Source: an uncultured SAR86 cluster bacterium (GTDB lineage: Bacteria > Pseudomonadota > Gammaproteobacteria > Magnimaribacterales > D2472). Taken from it: a DNA stretch of 57,716 nt. The position numbers were made by a program, and so were the translations under genes. The stretch spans positions 1 to 57,716 of the forward strand of contig CABXPU010000005.1 in the NCBI GenBank assembly GCA_902514105.1, read 5' to 3'. The notes under the pieces are model-generated. The model did not search any database. It worked only from the letters and a program-made list of their open reading frames with translations, and was not told the origin of the DNA. Of this stretch, positions 9,208-18,298 are shown piece by piece; the first letter of the stretch is position 1, and each line of letters starts with the position of its first letter.

Positions 9208-10173
9208 ATGAAGGTTTTAGTATCTAGCTCAACTGAACAATATTTTGGAGATCAGATCAAAAATATAGATTCTTCTATAGAGCTAATATCAATTAATCCA
9301 GATAATTCAGAAGAGCCTTCATGGCAAGATATTAAAAATTGCGATGTTTTTTTTCTTACATATGAATTTATGTTTGCAGCTGAAGCAAACCCTCGACTGG
9401 TAGAACCACTTCTCAGCCTTTGTAAACAAATGGATTTTATTCAAACAGGTTATGCTGGTACAGATAGCAATTTAATTCAGAGTATTATGAAAAATTCTGT
9501 AAAAGTATCTAATGCAAGCGGAATACACGCAATACCAATTGCTAATTATGTATTTGCACAAATGCTTAGATGGAATAAAAGAATTGATAAACACATTGAA
9601 CTTCAAAACAATTCCTTATGGGAAGCATGGGGAGGAGATGGCGAATTAACTTATAAAACTATTTTAATTTTAGGTTATGGAGGGATTGGCCAGGAAGTCG
9701 GAAGGCTAGCTAAAGGTTTTGGAATGAATATTGTTGCTACAAAACGCTCTTTTTATGAATGTAAATATGCAGATGAGATTCATAACCCTGATAAGATTTT
9801 AGAATTATTGCCCCATGCTGACTTTGTAGTTTGCTGTTTACCAGCTTCAGAGGAGACAGACGATACAATTAATAAAGAAACATTATCAGTTATGAAAAAT
9901 ACATCGATGCTAATAAATGTTGGAAGAGGTAATGCGATCAATGAAGAAGCTTTAATAGAAGCGCTAAATTTAGGAACAATTGCTTCAGCTGCTCTTGATA
10001 CCACAAAAATAGAGCCTTTACCCCAATCTTCTGGTTTATGGAAGGCAAATAATTGTTTCATTTCTTCTCATGATTCAGCTCACTCTTTGCATGCAATAAT
10101 GAGAATGAATGAATTATTTTGCAGTAATTTATCCAATTATCTTAATAATTTACCTATAAAAAATCTTATTTAG
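9208..10173 (+). CDS. D-isomer-specific 2-hydroxyacid dehydrogenase
   Basis: ILGYGGIGQEVGRLAKGFGMNIVATKR Rossmann motif, MLINVGRGNAINEEALIEAL. Confidence 0.88.
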   Translation: MKVLVSSSTEQYFGDQIKNIDSSIELISINPDNSEEPSWQDIKNCDVFFLTYEFMFAAEANPRLVEPLLSLCKQMDFIQTGYAGTDSNLIQSIMKNSVKVSNASGIHAIPIANYVFAQMLRWNKRIDKHIELQNNSLWEAWGGDGELTYKTILILGYGGIGQEVGRLAKGFGMNIVATKRSFYECKYADEIHNPDKILELLPHADFVVCCLPASEETDDTINKETLSVMKNTSMLINVGRGNAINEEALIEALNLGTIASAALDTTKIEPLPQSSGLWKANNCFISSHDSAHSLHAIMRMNELFCSNLSNYLNNLPIKNLI

Positions 10174-10235
10174 TATTTAAATTAATCTTATATCGGATAA
10201 AATGCTTTTTTATATAAAACATCTAAGGATATTAA

Positions 10236-10832
10236 ATGTCAGATAAAGGAAGACCAACCAAAGAGGAAGCTATGAAGGCTGTTAAAACTTTAATTTCTTG
10301 GGCAGGGGATGACCCAACTAGAGAAGGTTTGCTTGAGACTCCTGATAGAGTTGTTCGATCTTATGGCGAATTTTTTGAGGGATACAATATTGACCCTGAG
10401 GCAGCATTAACAAAAACTTTTGAAGAAGTTGAAGGTTATGACGAAATGGTTATTGTTAGAAATATAAGGGTTGAATCACATTGTGAACATCATATGGTTC
10501 CTATTATAGGAATTGCTCATGTCGGATATATCCCAAATAGTCGAGTAGTAGGAATAAGCAAACTTGCTAGAGTAGTAGATATCTTTGGAAAACGTCTTCA
10601 GACTCAAGAAACCATGACTGCTCAAATAGCTGATACTATTAATAGAGTTCTACAACCAAAAGGCGTAGCAGTTGTTATCGATGCAGCTCATGAATGCATG
10701 TCCACTAGAGGCATACATAAAACAGAATCAAGTACTGTGACTAGCCAAATGCTAGGAATTTTTAAAGAGAATCCTAAAACTAGATCTGAATTTATGAATC
10801 TTATAGCTTCGGGCAATAATCAAGCAATTTAA
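10236..10832 (+). CDS. folE: GTP cyclohydrolase I
   Basis: [59 protein letters not shown]. Confidence 0.96.
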   Translation: MSDKGRPTKEEAMKAVKTLISWAGDDPTREGLLETPDRVVRSYGEFFEGYNIDPEAALTKTFEEVEGYDEMVIVRNIRVESHCEHHMVPIIGIAHVGYIPNSRVVGISKLARVVDIFGKRLQTQETMTAQIADTINRVLQPKGVAVVIDAAHECMSTRGIHKTESSTVTSQMLGIFKENPKTRSEFMNLIASGNNQAI

Positions 10833-11470
10833 TGACCCAAAGGTCTGAGTCTTTATTTATTAATACTAAAAAACCTATTATCCTTGCCTCAGGATCTAAA
10901 AGCAGAAAATTAATGCTTGAAGATGCAGGTGTTAGATTCAAAGTTATTTCTTCAACTGTCGATGAGTCCTTAATAAAAGAAGAAGTTTCGTCATTACCAT
11001 TCGAGGATCAAGTTATTGCTTTAGCTAAAGCAAAAGCCAAGGAAGTTAGCTCCCAATTCCCAGAATCAATAGTTATAGGAGGAGATCAAATGTGTGTTTT
11101 AAAAGATTGTATTTTTGATAAACCAGGAAACAAAGAGTCTGCGATTCGGAATTTAAAAAAACTTTCAGGAACAGAGCATTACCAATATAGCGGGGTATGT
11201 ATCTTTCAAAATGGAGAGTCGCTTTGGGATTATTCAGAGTATGCAATTATGAAAATGCACAATTTATCTGAAGATGAAATTATTAGCTATGTTGAGAAAG
11301 AAAATCCTATTCATGCAGCTGGAGCATATAAATTTGAATCTCTCGGCTGTAACTTATTTGAATCAGTTGATGGGTCTTCTTATACTGTTAGAGGCATGCC
11401 TCTTTTATCATTGCTTAAGCAATTAAGAGAGCTTGATATAATTAACTTAGAGAGTATAGAAATTAAATAA
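10832..11470 (+). CDS. maf: Maf-family nucleotide pyrophosphatase
   Basis: PIILASGSKSRKLMLEDAGVRF, VIGGDQMCVL, HAAGAYKFE. Confidence 0.88.
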   Translation: MTQRSESLFINTKKPIILASGSKSRKLMLEDAGVRFKVISSTVDESLIKEEVSSLPFEDQVIALAKAKAKEVSSQFPESIVIGGDQMCVLKDCIFDKPGNKESAIRNLKKLSGTEHYQYSGVCIFQNGESLWDYSEYAIMKMHNLSEDEIISYVEKENPIHAAGAYKFESLGCNLFESVDGSSYTVRGMPLLSLLKQLRELDIINLESIEIK

Positions 11471-11919
11471 TGAAGAAGTATCAAGTTATTAAAACATTTG
11501 GAGCTGAGAGAGGCTTTTCTTGTGCTTTTCGGCAGTGGAGAGCTGATTCTGATTGCAAGTTTATACATGGCTATAGCTTAGGTTTTAAATTAGTTCTTGA
11601 AGCTGAGACATTAGATAACAAATCATGGGTTTATGATTTCGGAGCTTTTGAGCATATAAAAAAATGGATTAAAGATAATTTTGATCACACATACATAATT
11701 GCTTCAGATGACCCAGAGTTAGATCTTCTTAAAGAAATAGGCGAAAGAAATGTAGCAAAAATAATTGAGCTAGATTCAGTAGGATGCGAATCTTTCGCTG
11801 AAATGACTTACGATTTCGCTAGTCAATATATTTCCAATAAAACTGAGGGAAGAGTAAATCTAATTTCCGTAGAAGTTTTTGAACATGGTGCAAATAGTGC
11901 AGTATTTAAAAATTTATAA
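11470..11919 (+). CDS. 6-pyruvoyl-tetrahydropterin / 6-carboxytetrahydropterin synthase-like protein (divergent)
   Basis: FSCAFRQWRADSDCKFIHGYSLGFKL...WVYDFG...DNFDHTYII...VEVFEHGANSAVF aligns by eye with QueD, but the zinc-site His are altered. Confidence 0.8.
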   Translation: MKKYQVIKTFGAERGFSCAFRQWRADSDCKFIHGYSLGFKLVLEAETLDNKSWVYDFGAFEHIKKWIKDNFDHTYIIASDDPELDLLKEIGERNVAKIIELDSVGCESFAEMTYDFASQYISNKTEGRVNLISVEVFEHGANSAVFKNL

Positions 11920-13294
11920 CACTTTATCTAATAAAAAAGAGCAGTTTGATCCTATATCCTCTGATCATGTAAAAATCTACGCTTGCGGGCCCACAGTCTA
12001 TAGCTATGCTCATATAGGCAATGCAAGAATGGCAGTTATCTTTGATACCTTGGTTAGATTGCTAAGATTTTTATACCCCAAGGTTACCTACGTTTCTAAT
12101 ATTACTGATATTGATGACAAAATTATTGATGCAGCAAATGAGTTAAATGTTCCAATTCAAGAGATAACTGAAAAATATACAAAAATTTATAATAAAGATA
12201 TGTCAGAGTTAGGGGTTTTAATTCCTGATATTCAGCCAAAAGCTACCGAATATGTCTCTGAGATGATTGAATTAATATCTGATTTAGTAGAAAAAGGACA
12301 TGCGTATCAAAAAGAAGGCCATGTTCTTTTTCATGTTCCTTCGTATAAAAATTATGGGCTTCTTTCTAATAGAAATAGAGAAGAACAGATAGCAGGAAGT
12401 AGAGTCGAAGTTGCACCTTTTAAAAAAGACCCAGCGGATTTTGTTTTATGGAAGCCAAGTTCGGACAATCAACCTGGATGGGATTCTTTGTGGGGTTTTG
12501 GTAGGCCTGGCTGGCACACAGAATGCTCTGTAATGTCTGAAAAAACCTTAGGTTTACCAATGGATATACATGGAGGAGGAAGAGATCTGACATTTCCTCA
12601 TCATGAAAATGAAATTGCTCAAAGCTGCTGCTCAAGTTGCGATATAGAAAATCCTAATTCTTATGCAAATTATTGGATGCATAATGGCTTTGTAACAGTA
12701 GATGGTGAAAAGATGTCCAAGTCATTAAATAATGTATTGTTAGTTGATGATTTAGTTAAAGAGAATGATGGTGAAGTTCTTCGACTAGCTCTTTTATCAT
12801 CTCATTATAGGCAAGGGCTTGATTGGAATGATTCTATATTGCATCAATCAAAGAAATTACTTAATAAAATGTATAGAACTCTTCAGGACCTTGAACATAT
12901 CAATGTTTCAGAAAAAGATTTAAACAATATACCTGAGAATATACTAGAAGCTTTATGCGATGATTTAAATACTCCTCTGGTTCTAACTGAGATTAACTCC
13001 ATGCTTGGGAGTATTCAAAATTATTCAGATGGCGAGAAACTAGATTTAAAAGTTAACTTATTATCTTTAGGGAGCCTGCTTGGCATCTTACAAAAGGACC
13101 CTAATAACTGGTTCAAAATAGGTATTTCTTCAAGCAACATTAGCTCAGATGAAATTGAGGATTTAATTGAAGCTCGAAATGAGGCTAGAGCTAAGAAAGA
13201 TTTTAAACTAGCAGATTCTATTCGAGAAGATCTTAGTTCAAAAGGTATTGAGATAGAAGACACTGATTCTGGAACAATTTGGAGAAGTATCTAA
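11885..13294 (+). CDS. cysS: Cysteinyl-tRNA synthetase (exact start uncertain, overlaps previous gene)
   Basis: YACGPTVYSYAHIGNARMAVIFD, GWHTECSVMSEKTLG, DIHGGGRDLTFPHHENEIAQS, DGEKMSKSLNN. Confidence 0.96.
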   Translation: MVQIVQYLKIYNTLSNKKEQFDPISSDHVKIYACGPTVYSYAHIGNARMAVIFDTLVRLLRFLYPKVTYVSNITDIDDKIIDAANELNVPIQEITEKYTKIYNKDMSELGVLIPDIQPKATEYVSEMIELISDLVEKGHAYQKEGHVLFHVPSYKNYGLLSNRNREEQIAGSRVEVAPFKKDPADFVLWKPSSDNQPGWDSLWGFGRPGWHTECSVMSEKTLGLPMDIHGGGRDLTFPHHENEIAQSCCSSCDIENPNSYANYWMHNGFVTVDGEKMSKSLNNVLLVDDLVKENDGEVLRLALLSSHYRQGLDWNDSILHQSKKLLNKMYRTLQDLEHINVSEKDLNNIPENILEALCDDLNTPLVLTEINSMLGSIQNYSDGEKLDLKVNLLSLGSLLGILQKDPNNWFKIGISSSNISSDEIEDLIEARNEARAKKDFKLADSIREDLSSKGIEIEDTDSGTIWRSI

Positions 13295-13296
13295 AA

Positions 13297-13322
13297 AAAA
13301 TGCCGACATAAGCCGGCATTTT
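13297..13322. terminator. Bidirectional intrinsic terminator between convergent genes
   Basis: AAAATGCCG-acataagc-CGGCATTTT, with A-run/T-run on both sides, between cysS (+) stop and TonB receptor (-) stop. Confidence 0.85.
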
Positions 13323-13337
13323 AAATTCAGTTATTTA

Positions 13338-15704
13338 TTACCACATATGCCTATAAGTCAGGGTCACACTTCTTGGCGGAATCCACTGCATATAATCTCT
13401 TGGTCTCCAGCTAGGAGAATTAACTGAGTACTTAAATGCCTCAGTCCTTTCATCAGTAGCATTATCAATTGAGATTTGTATAGTATTATTCTCATTTAAC
13501 TCCATTCCCCAGTTAATATTAACTTTGGAATAATCAGGTGAGAACATATCTTCAGTTTGTCCGAACGTAGCAAAACTATCTCCATAATAAAGATAATCCG
13601 CTCTCAAGAATGATGGATAATTCAATAGAGGTGATGAGTACTCATATGTAAGACCTATATTGTATTGGGTCTCCACAGTATTAGGTAATCTATCTCCTAT
13701 AGCAGCTCCCAGACTCTCAATAGCTGTTTTAGTTTCTGCAGTCATTGAGCTTCCAGTAAAGTCTAGGTATAAATTATCAGCTAATGCATAACTGATATCT
13801 AATTCTATACCTTCTGACTCTGCTTCAGCTCCATTAAAGTAATAGCTCCATCCACAAGCAGGCGATACTATAATCTGAATGTCTGTCCAATCAATATGGA
13901 AATAAGTTGCATTGATAGAATAACCATTTCCTCTAGCCTTAACACCAAATTCTGTATTCTGAGCTTTATCTGAAGTGTATCTTCTATTAAAAGTAGCTGC
14001 TGCTTCAGGGTCGCCAGCACAAAATGGAGGAAGGGCAGCATTATTACCACCAGATCTATAACCTGCTGAACTTACAAAGAAGAATGTAAGATCATCATTA
14101 GGCATGTAACTTGCAGTAAATTTTGGTCTTGAATCAGATTCTGATCCAGATTCTTCAGCACAAGATATTCCATCAGGACCAGTTTCGTTTGGATCATCAC
14201 AGGCATACTGTCCAGGATAAAACACACCATAATTTTCTGATTTAAAGCCATCAGATATTTCATAATCTCTCATTCCAGCACTAAATTCCCAGTTTTCTAG
14301 ATTGTATGTAACCTGGCCAAAGATAGCTTCTTCTTCGTTATAGTTTCCATAACTATAGTAGCCATAATAAAGTCTGCTATTAGACCATCCAGGATATCCA
14401 GGATTATAATTTTGCCATGGAACATACTCAGTTGGAGATGAACCAGTCCAACCCATAATGATATTAGCTACATAGTCATAAGCTTCATCACTTGTACCAA
14501 ATTGGTCTTGTCTATTTCCAGGCAGACCTCTTTGCTCATCTTTATAATAACCAACAACCCATTCAATTGTTCCTGGGTTTGAAGCCAATCTAAACTCTAA
14601 TGTATCTCTTTCATCAGTAGATACGTTATATAAAGGAGCACTGTATAGGTCATCCATATCAATTCTTCCCCATTCAGTCTTTTCAAAAGCATCTATTTCA
14701 GAAGTTGTATTAACAAGAGTAGCTGTAAATTTTTCAAAATCATAAGTTAATGTTGATGTGAGCATATCTATTTCAGAAGTACCCCATTCATCAGCAAAAT
14801 CTGCGAACCATAAAAGTGGATTATATCTAGAAGGATCTTCTCCTATTGATGCAGCAATAGATGCAACCCTAGAACAGTTTGGAAGACCATCCCAGTTATA
14901 CCAATAAGAAAGGTCAGTTGTGCAATTTGGATCATATATATCAGCAGAACCTGGCTTATCTGAATTTCCTGTTTCAGAAACACCATTATCTTTTACAGTT
15001 TTATTGGTGTATCTAACTAACCAATTTAATGGCCCATCTTCATATCCAATTGTTGCTGTTAATTGCTCATCTCTTTCATCACCAACGGACTTATTACCAG
15101 TCATAACATTTTGGTAAATACCTGGATCAAAAGCTGACGTACTAACAATTCTTAAAGCTGATTTATCTGTAAGAGGGATATTTACCATTCCATTAAAGTT
15201 TTTAACTTGTTTTGGAGCAAATGTTTTATTACCTCTTGTTACCTCAACCTCTGCAGCAAAACCTGATGGATCAGGTTTTTTTGTAATATATCGAAGTGTT
15301 CCACCAATTGCATTTGAACCATAAAGAGTTCCTTGCGGACCTCTTAAAAGCTCAATACGCTCAACATCAAATATATTTACCATGCTTACGTTTACTTCAT
15401 CAGTATAAACATTGGTTGTACCTGAGTTTCTTTGAGCAGCAGATGTATTTAATCCCCTGATTATAAAAAATGAATCACCGCCCGGGGTTGATACTCCAGC
15501 TAGTGTTCTTAAATAATCTTCTGGATTAGAAATACCTCGCTCTTCAATATCCCCAGCCGTTATAACTGAAATATTCATAGGTATTTCTTGAACAGTTTGT
15601 TCACTTTTATTTGCTGTAACTATTATCTCTTCAACCTCTTGAGCAAGCAATACGCTTGAAAGAGTTATAGATAATAGAGCAAAACTATATTTAAATTTAT
15701 TCAT
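13338..15704 (-). CDS. TonB-dependent outer-membrane receptor
   Basis: Signal peptide; EEIIVTANKSEQTVQEIPMNISVIT plug, ERIELLRGPQGTLYGSNAIGGTLRYITKKP; long beta-barrel. Confidence 0.94.
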   Translation of the reverse strand: MNKFKYSFALLSITLSSVLLAQEVEEIIVTANKSEQTVQEIPMNISVITAGDIEERGISNPEDYLRTLAGVSTPGGDSFFIIRGLNTSAAQRNSGTTNVYTDEVNVSMVNIFDVERIELLRGPQGTLYGSNAIGGTLRYITKKPDPSGFAAEVEVTRGNKTFAPKQVKNFNGMVNIPLTDKSALRIVSTSAFDPGIYQNVMTGNKSVGDERDEQLTATIGYEDGPLNWLVRYTNKTVKDNGVSETGNSDKPGSADIYDPNCTTDLSYWYNWDGLPNCSRVASIAASIGEDPSRYNPLLWFADFADEWGTSEIDMLTSTLTYDFEKFTATLVNTTSEIDAFEKTEWGRIDMDDLYSAPLYNVSTDERDTLEFRLASNPGTIEWVVGYYKDEQRGLPGNRQDQFGTSDEAYDYVANIIMGWTGSSPTEYVPWQNYNPGYPGWSNSRLYYGYYSYGNYNEEEAIFGQVTYNLENWEFSAGMRDYEISDGFKSENYGVFYPGQYACDDPNETGPDGISCAEESGSESDSRPKFTASYMPNDDLTFFFVSSAGYRSGGNNAALPPFCAGDPEAAATFNRRYTSDKAQNTEFGVKARGNGYSINATYFHIDWTDIQIIVSPACGWSYYFNGAEAESEGIELDISYALADNLYLDFTGSSMTAETKTAIESLGAAIGDRLPNTVETQYNIGLTYEYSSPLLNYPSFLRADYLYYGDSFATFGQTEDMFSPDYSKVNINWGMELNENNTIQISIDNATDERTEAFKYSVNSPSWRPRDYMQWIPPRSVTLTYRHMW

Positions 15705-15805
15705 TTAAGTCTCCCTTTTTAAATGTATATCTATAATAGTAATAAAATGAAGTATTTTGCAAGAAAAATGTAGGACTATGCTTATAAAATAAACATAATT
15801 ATAAA

Positions 15806-15880
15806 TGGTGCCCTCACCAGGAATCGAACCTAGAACTACTCCTTAGGAGGGAGTTGTTATATCCGTTTAACTATGAAGGC
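15806..15880 (-). tRNA. tRNA-Arg (anticodon CCT), CCA encoded
   Basis: Reverse strand: GCCTTCA...ACTCC CTCCTAA GGAGT...GGTTCGATTCC...TGAGGGC-A-CCA; full cloverleaf pairing. Confidence 0.93.
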
Positions 15881-15883
15881 TCT

Positions 15884-16255
15884 CTATATAAGCTGAATAG
15901 CCATTGCTATTAAAGAACCTAGAGCGCCAAACCATGCAAGAGTTCTTAAGTATCCTACACCTGCTACATATAATGCACCATGAGCTACTCTGAATATTAA
16001 CCACCAGCATGCAGCATTAGTAACATCTATATTAAGAACCATTGATAATAGAGCTAAAGCTAAGAAAGCAGGTAGACTCTCTTGAAGGTTAGCGTAAGCC
16101 TTTCTTGACCTTGCAAGTAAAACTGAGCTTGAATCATCAACTGGGCCATCTCTATTTGATAGCAGCCATTCCATATTTTTCATATTAAGCATCATAGGAA
16201 TAATCCAAATTTGAAGCAGCGCAAGCACTAAAGCTAAGATAATATAAGTTTCCAT
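15884..16255 (-). CDS. MAPEG-family membrane protein
   Basis: METYIILALVLALLQIWIIPMMLN...RSRKAYANLQESLPAFLALALL...RVAHGALYVAGVGYLRTLAWFGALG; ATG at 16255 preferred over the longer ORF start. Confidence 0.8.
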   Translation of the reverse strand: METYIILALVLALLQIWIIPMMLNMKNMEWLLSNRDGPVDDSSSVLLARSRKAYANLQESLPAFLALALLSMVLNIDVTNAACWWLIFRVAHGALYVAGVGYLRTLAWFGALGSLIAMAIQLI

Positions 16256-16363
16256 AAGGTCTCCAAAATAAAATTTATAAGTTAGACTAGCAGGGGATTT
16301 TTGTAAATACAAGGTAGGAATTATCTAATTTTTAGATATATTTAATTAGAATATTGCATAACA

Positions 16364-18211
16364 ATGATTAAAAAAATTTTAGAACATAAGTTTCTTGTAA
16401 TTTGTCTATTTGTAATTCTAATTAGTAATTTTTTTGGATCGCTTGTTCAGTCATCTAAGGGGAAGGTTGAAGTAACATCATTTACGCTCCCTACACAAAA
16501 TAATCAGTCTTTAGCTGTTGATTTTTTTAAACCCATAAGCGCAACTGAGGAAAATAAAGCGCCTTTTATTGTAGTTATACCTGGATTTCAGCGCTCTAAA
16601 GAAGCTTTATCAAATATTGCAATAGAATTATCTAGAAGAGGTTTTGTAGTTGCTTCTATCGATCCATATGCCCAAGGTTTATCAAGCTCTTCAATGAGCA
16701 AACGTTCTGCAACAACAGAGGGGTATGGCATGTTTGCCTTGGTTGAACATGTATATCAAGAAGAGAAATATAACTTTATAGATAAAAACAAGATTGGAGC
16801 TACTGGACATTCTGCTGGCGGTAACGCTGCGATTCGAGGGGCAAATTACTTTGGCTCTAAAGCAATTCAATCAGGTAGTCTGAGCAAATTACACTCTGTC
16901 TACGTTTCTGGCTATGTTCTAACTATGAGAGACAGTGTGCTTAAGGATGTCAGATCAAATGTTGGAATGAGTTATGCCTTATACGATGAAGGAGCATATA
17001 GAAATGAGTTAAAAAATGGAGATATGCGCCTTGCACCAGAAGCTCTAAGATTAGTAAATTCTATCTTTAATAAAGAGTCAAAAATTAAAGAAGTTGAAAT
17101 AGGTCATTATTATGGAGATCTAGATAATCGAACTCTTCGTATAGTTCACAATGAATCTGTTCTCCATCCTTTTCAACCTTATAATAAGATTGCTACAGCA
17201 AATCAGATTGAGTATTTTGAGATGGTTTTTAACCATGATTCTAAATTTGATGCTATGGATCAAGTTTGGCAATGGAAAGAATTATTTGGACTAATTTCTT
17301 TAGTAATTGCATTTATCTCCATCATTCCAATTGCTAGATTCCTTTTAAGTCTTAGTTTTTTCTCATCTTTAATTAAGCCAATACCTCCTGCTTTACCAAA
17401 GCATTCTAGGAATGGAAAAGTTATCTTTTGGTCTCTTTTCTTTTTAGGGGCATCTATTGCATGCTTTTCATATATACCTATGTCTGAATTATCTAAGGAA
17501 TTATTTGTTGCCGCATCATCTAGGGAGCAAACTTGGTTTTTTCCTCAACGTATGAATAATGCAGTTATGCTCTGGGCATTCTTTAATGGAATAATTGGAT
17601 TGCTTATCTTCTTTGGTTCTTATTATTTTTATGGAAGACATCAAGACATTACCCCTAATTTTTGGGGCACATCAATTTCTCATACAGAATTGTTGAAAAC
17701 AGTACTTTTATCTTTATGTGTATTTATTTCTTATTACCTAGTTTTATTTTTATCCTATTATTTATTTCATATTGATTATCGGTTTTGGTTTATGGGGGTT
17801 AGGATTTTCCAACCTGAGATGCTATTAGTATTGCTTATATATATACCATTTTTCTTCCTCTTTTTCTTTTCTAATTCTTTAAGAGTAAATGGTGCAATGA
17901 GAATAGAAGGTCAGCCTGAATGGATATCAATGTTAATTGGAGGCATAGGAAACTCTTTAGGCCTCATATTAATAATAATAATTCAGTATGTTTCATTCGC
18001 ATATACAGGAACTGTATATTGGACAGATGGTTGGTTGTATATTAATTTGCTTTTTGCTGTTGTCCCAATGATGTTTATTTTGCCTTATTTCAATAGGTAT
18101 TTTTTTAGAATGACCGGAAGAATTTATCTCGGCCCCATGGTCACATCTTTAATTTTTATAATGATTCTTATTACAAATACAGTGTGTTATTTGCCTTTAA
18201 AACAATTTTAG
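16364..18211 (+). CDS. Alpha/beta hydrolase with C-terminal polytopic membrane domain
   Basis: GATGHSAGGNAAIRGA nucleophile elbow; about eight hydrophobic helices after residue ~305. Confidence 0.75.
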   Translation: MIKKILEHKFLVICLFVILISNFFGSLVQSSKGKVEVTSFTLPTQNNQSLAVDFFKPISATEENKAPFIVVIPGFQRSKEALSNIAIELSRRGFVVASIDPYAQGLSSSSMSKRSATTEGYGMFALVEHVYQEEKYNFIDKNKIGATGHSAGGNAAIRGANYFGSKAIQSGSLSKLHSVYVSGYVLTMRDSVLKDVRSNVGMSYALYDEGAYRNELKNGDMRLAPEALRLVNSIFNKESKIKEVEIGHYYGDLDNRTLRIVHNESVLHPFQPYNKIATANQIEYFEMVFNHDSKFDAMDQVWQWKELFGLISLVIAFISIIPIARFLLSLSFFSSLIKPIPPALPKHSRNGKVIFWSLFFLGASIACFSYIPMSELSKELFVAASSREQTWFFPQRMNNAVMLWAFFNGIIGLLIFFGSYYFYGRHQDITPNFWGTSISHTELLKTVLLSLCVFISYYLVLFLSYYLFHIDYRFWFMGVRIFQPEMLLVLLIYIPFFFLFFFSNSLRVNGAMRIEGQPEWISMLIGGIGNSLGLILIIIIQYVSFAYTGTVYWTDGWLYINLLFAVVPMMFILPYFNRYFFRMTGRIYLGPMVTSLIFIMILITNTVCYLPLKQF

Positions 18212-18298
18212 GATTTTATAAATATTTAGCAGGTCTTATTAAGCTACGCATTAATATAAAAAAACATTAGAATAGGAAAAGTTAATTAGAAAATTATT

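Noticed and set aside
13868-14263. Antisense/shadow ORFs inside the TonB receptor gene
   Set aside because: They lie in an alternative frame of a strongly supported CDS, lack homology-like motifs and start signals, and are typical chance ORFs.
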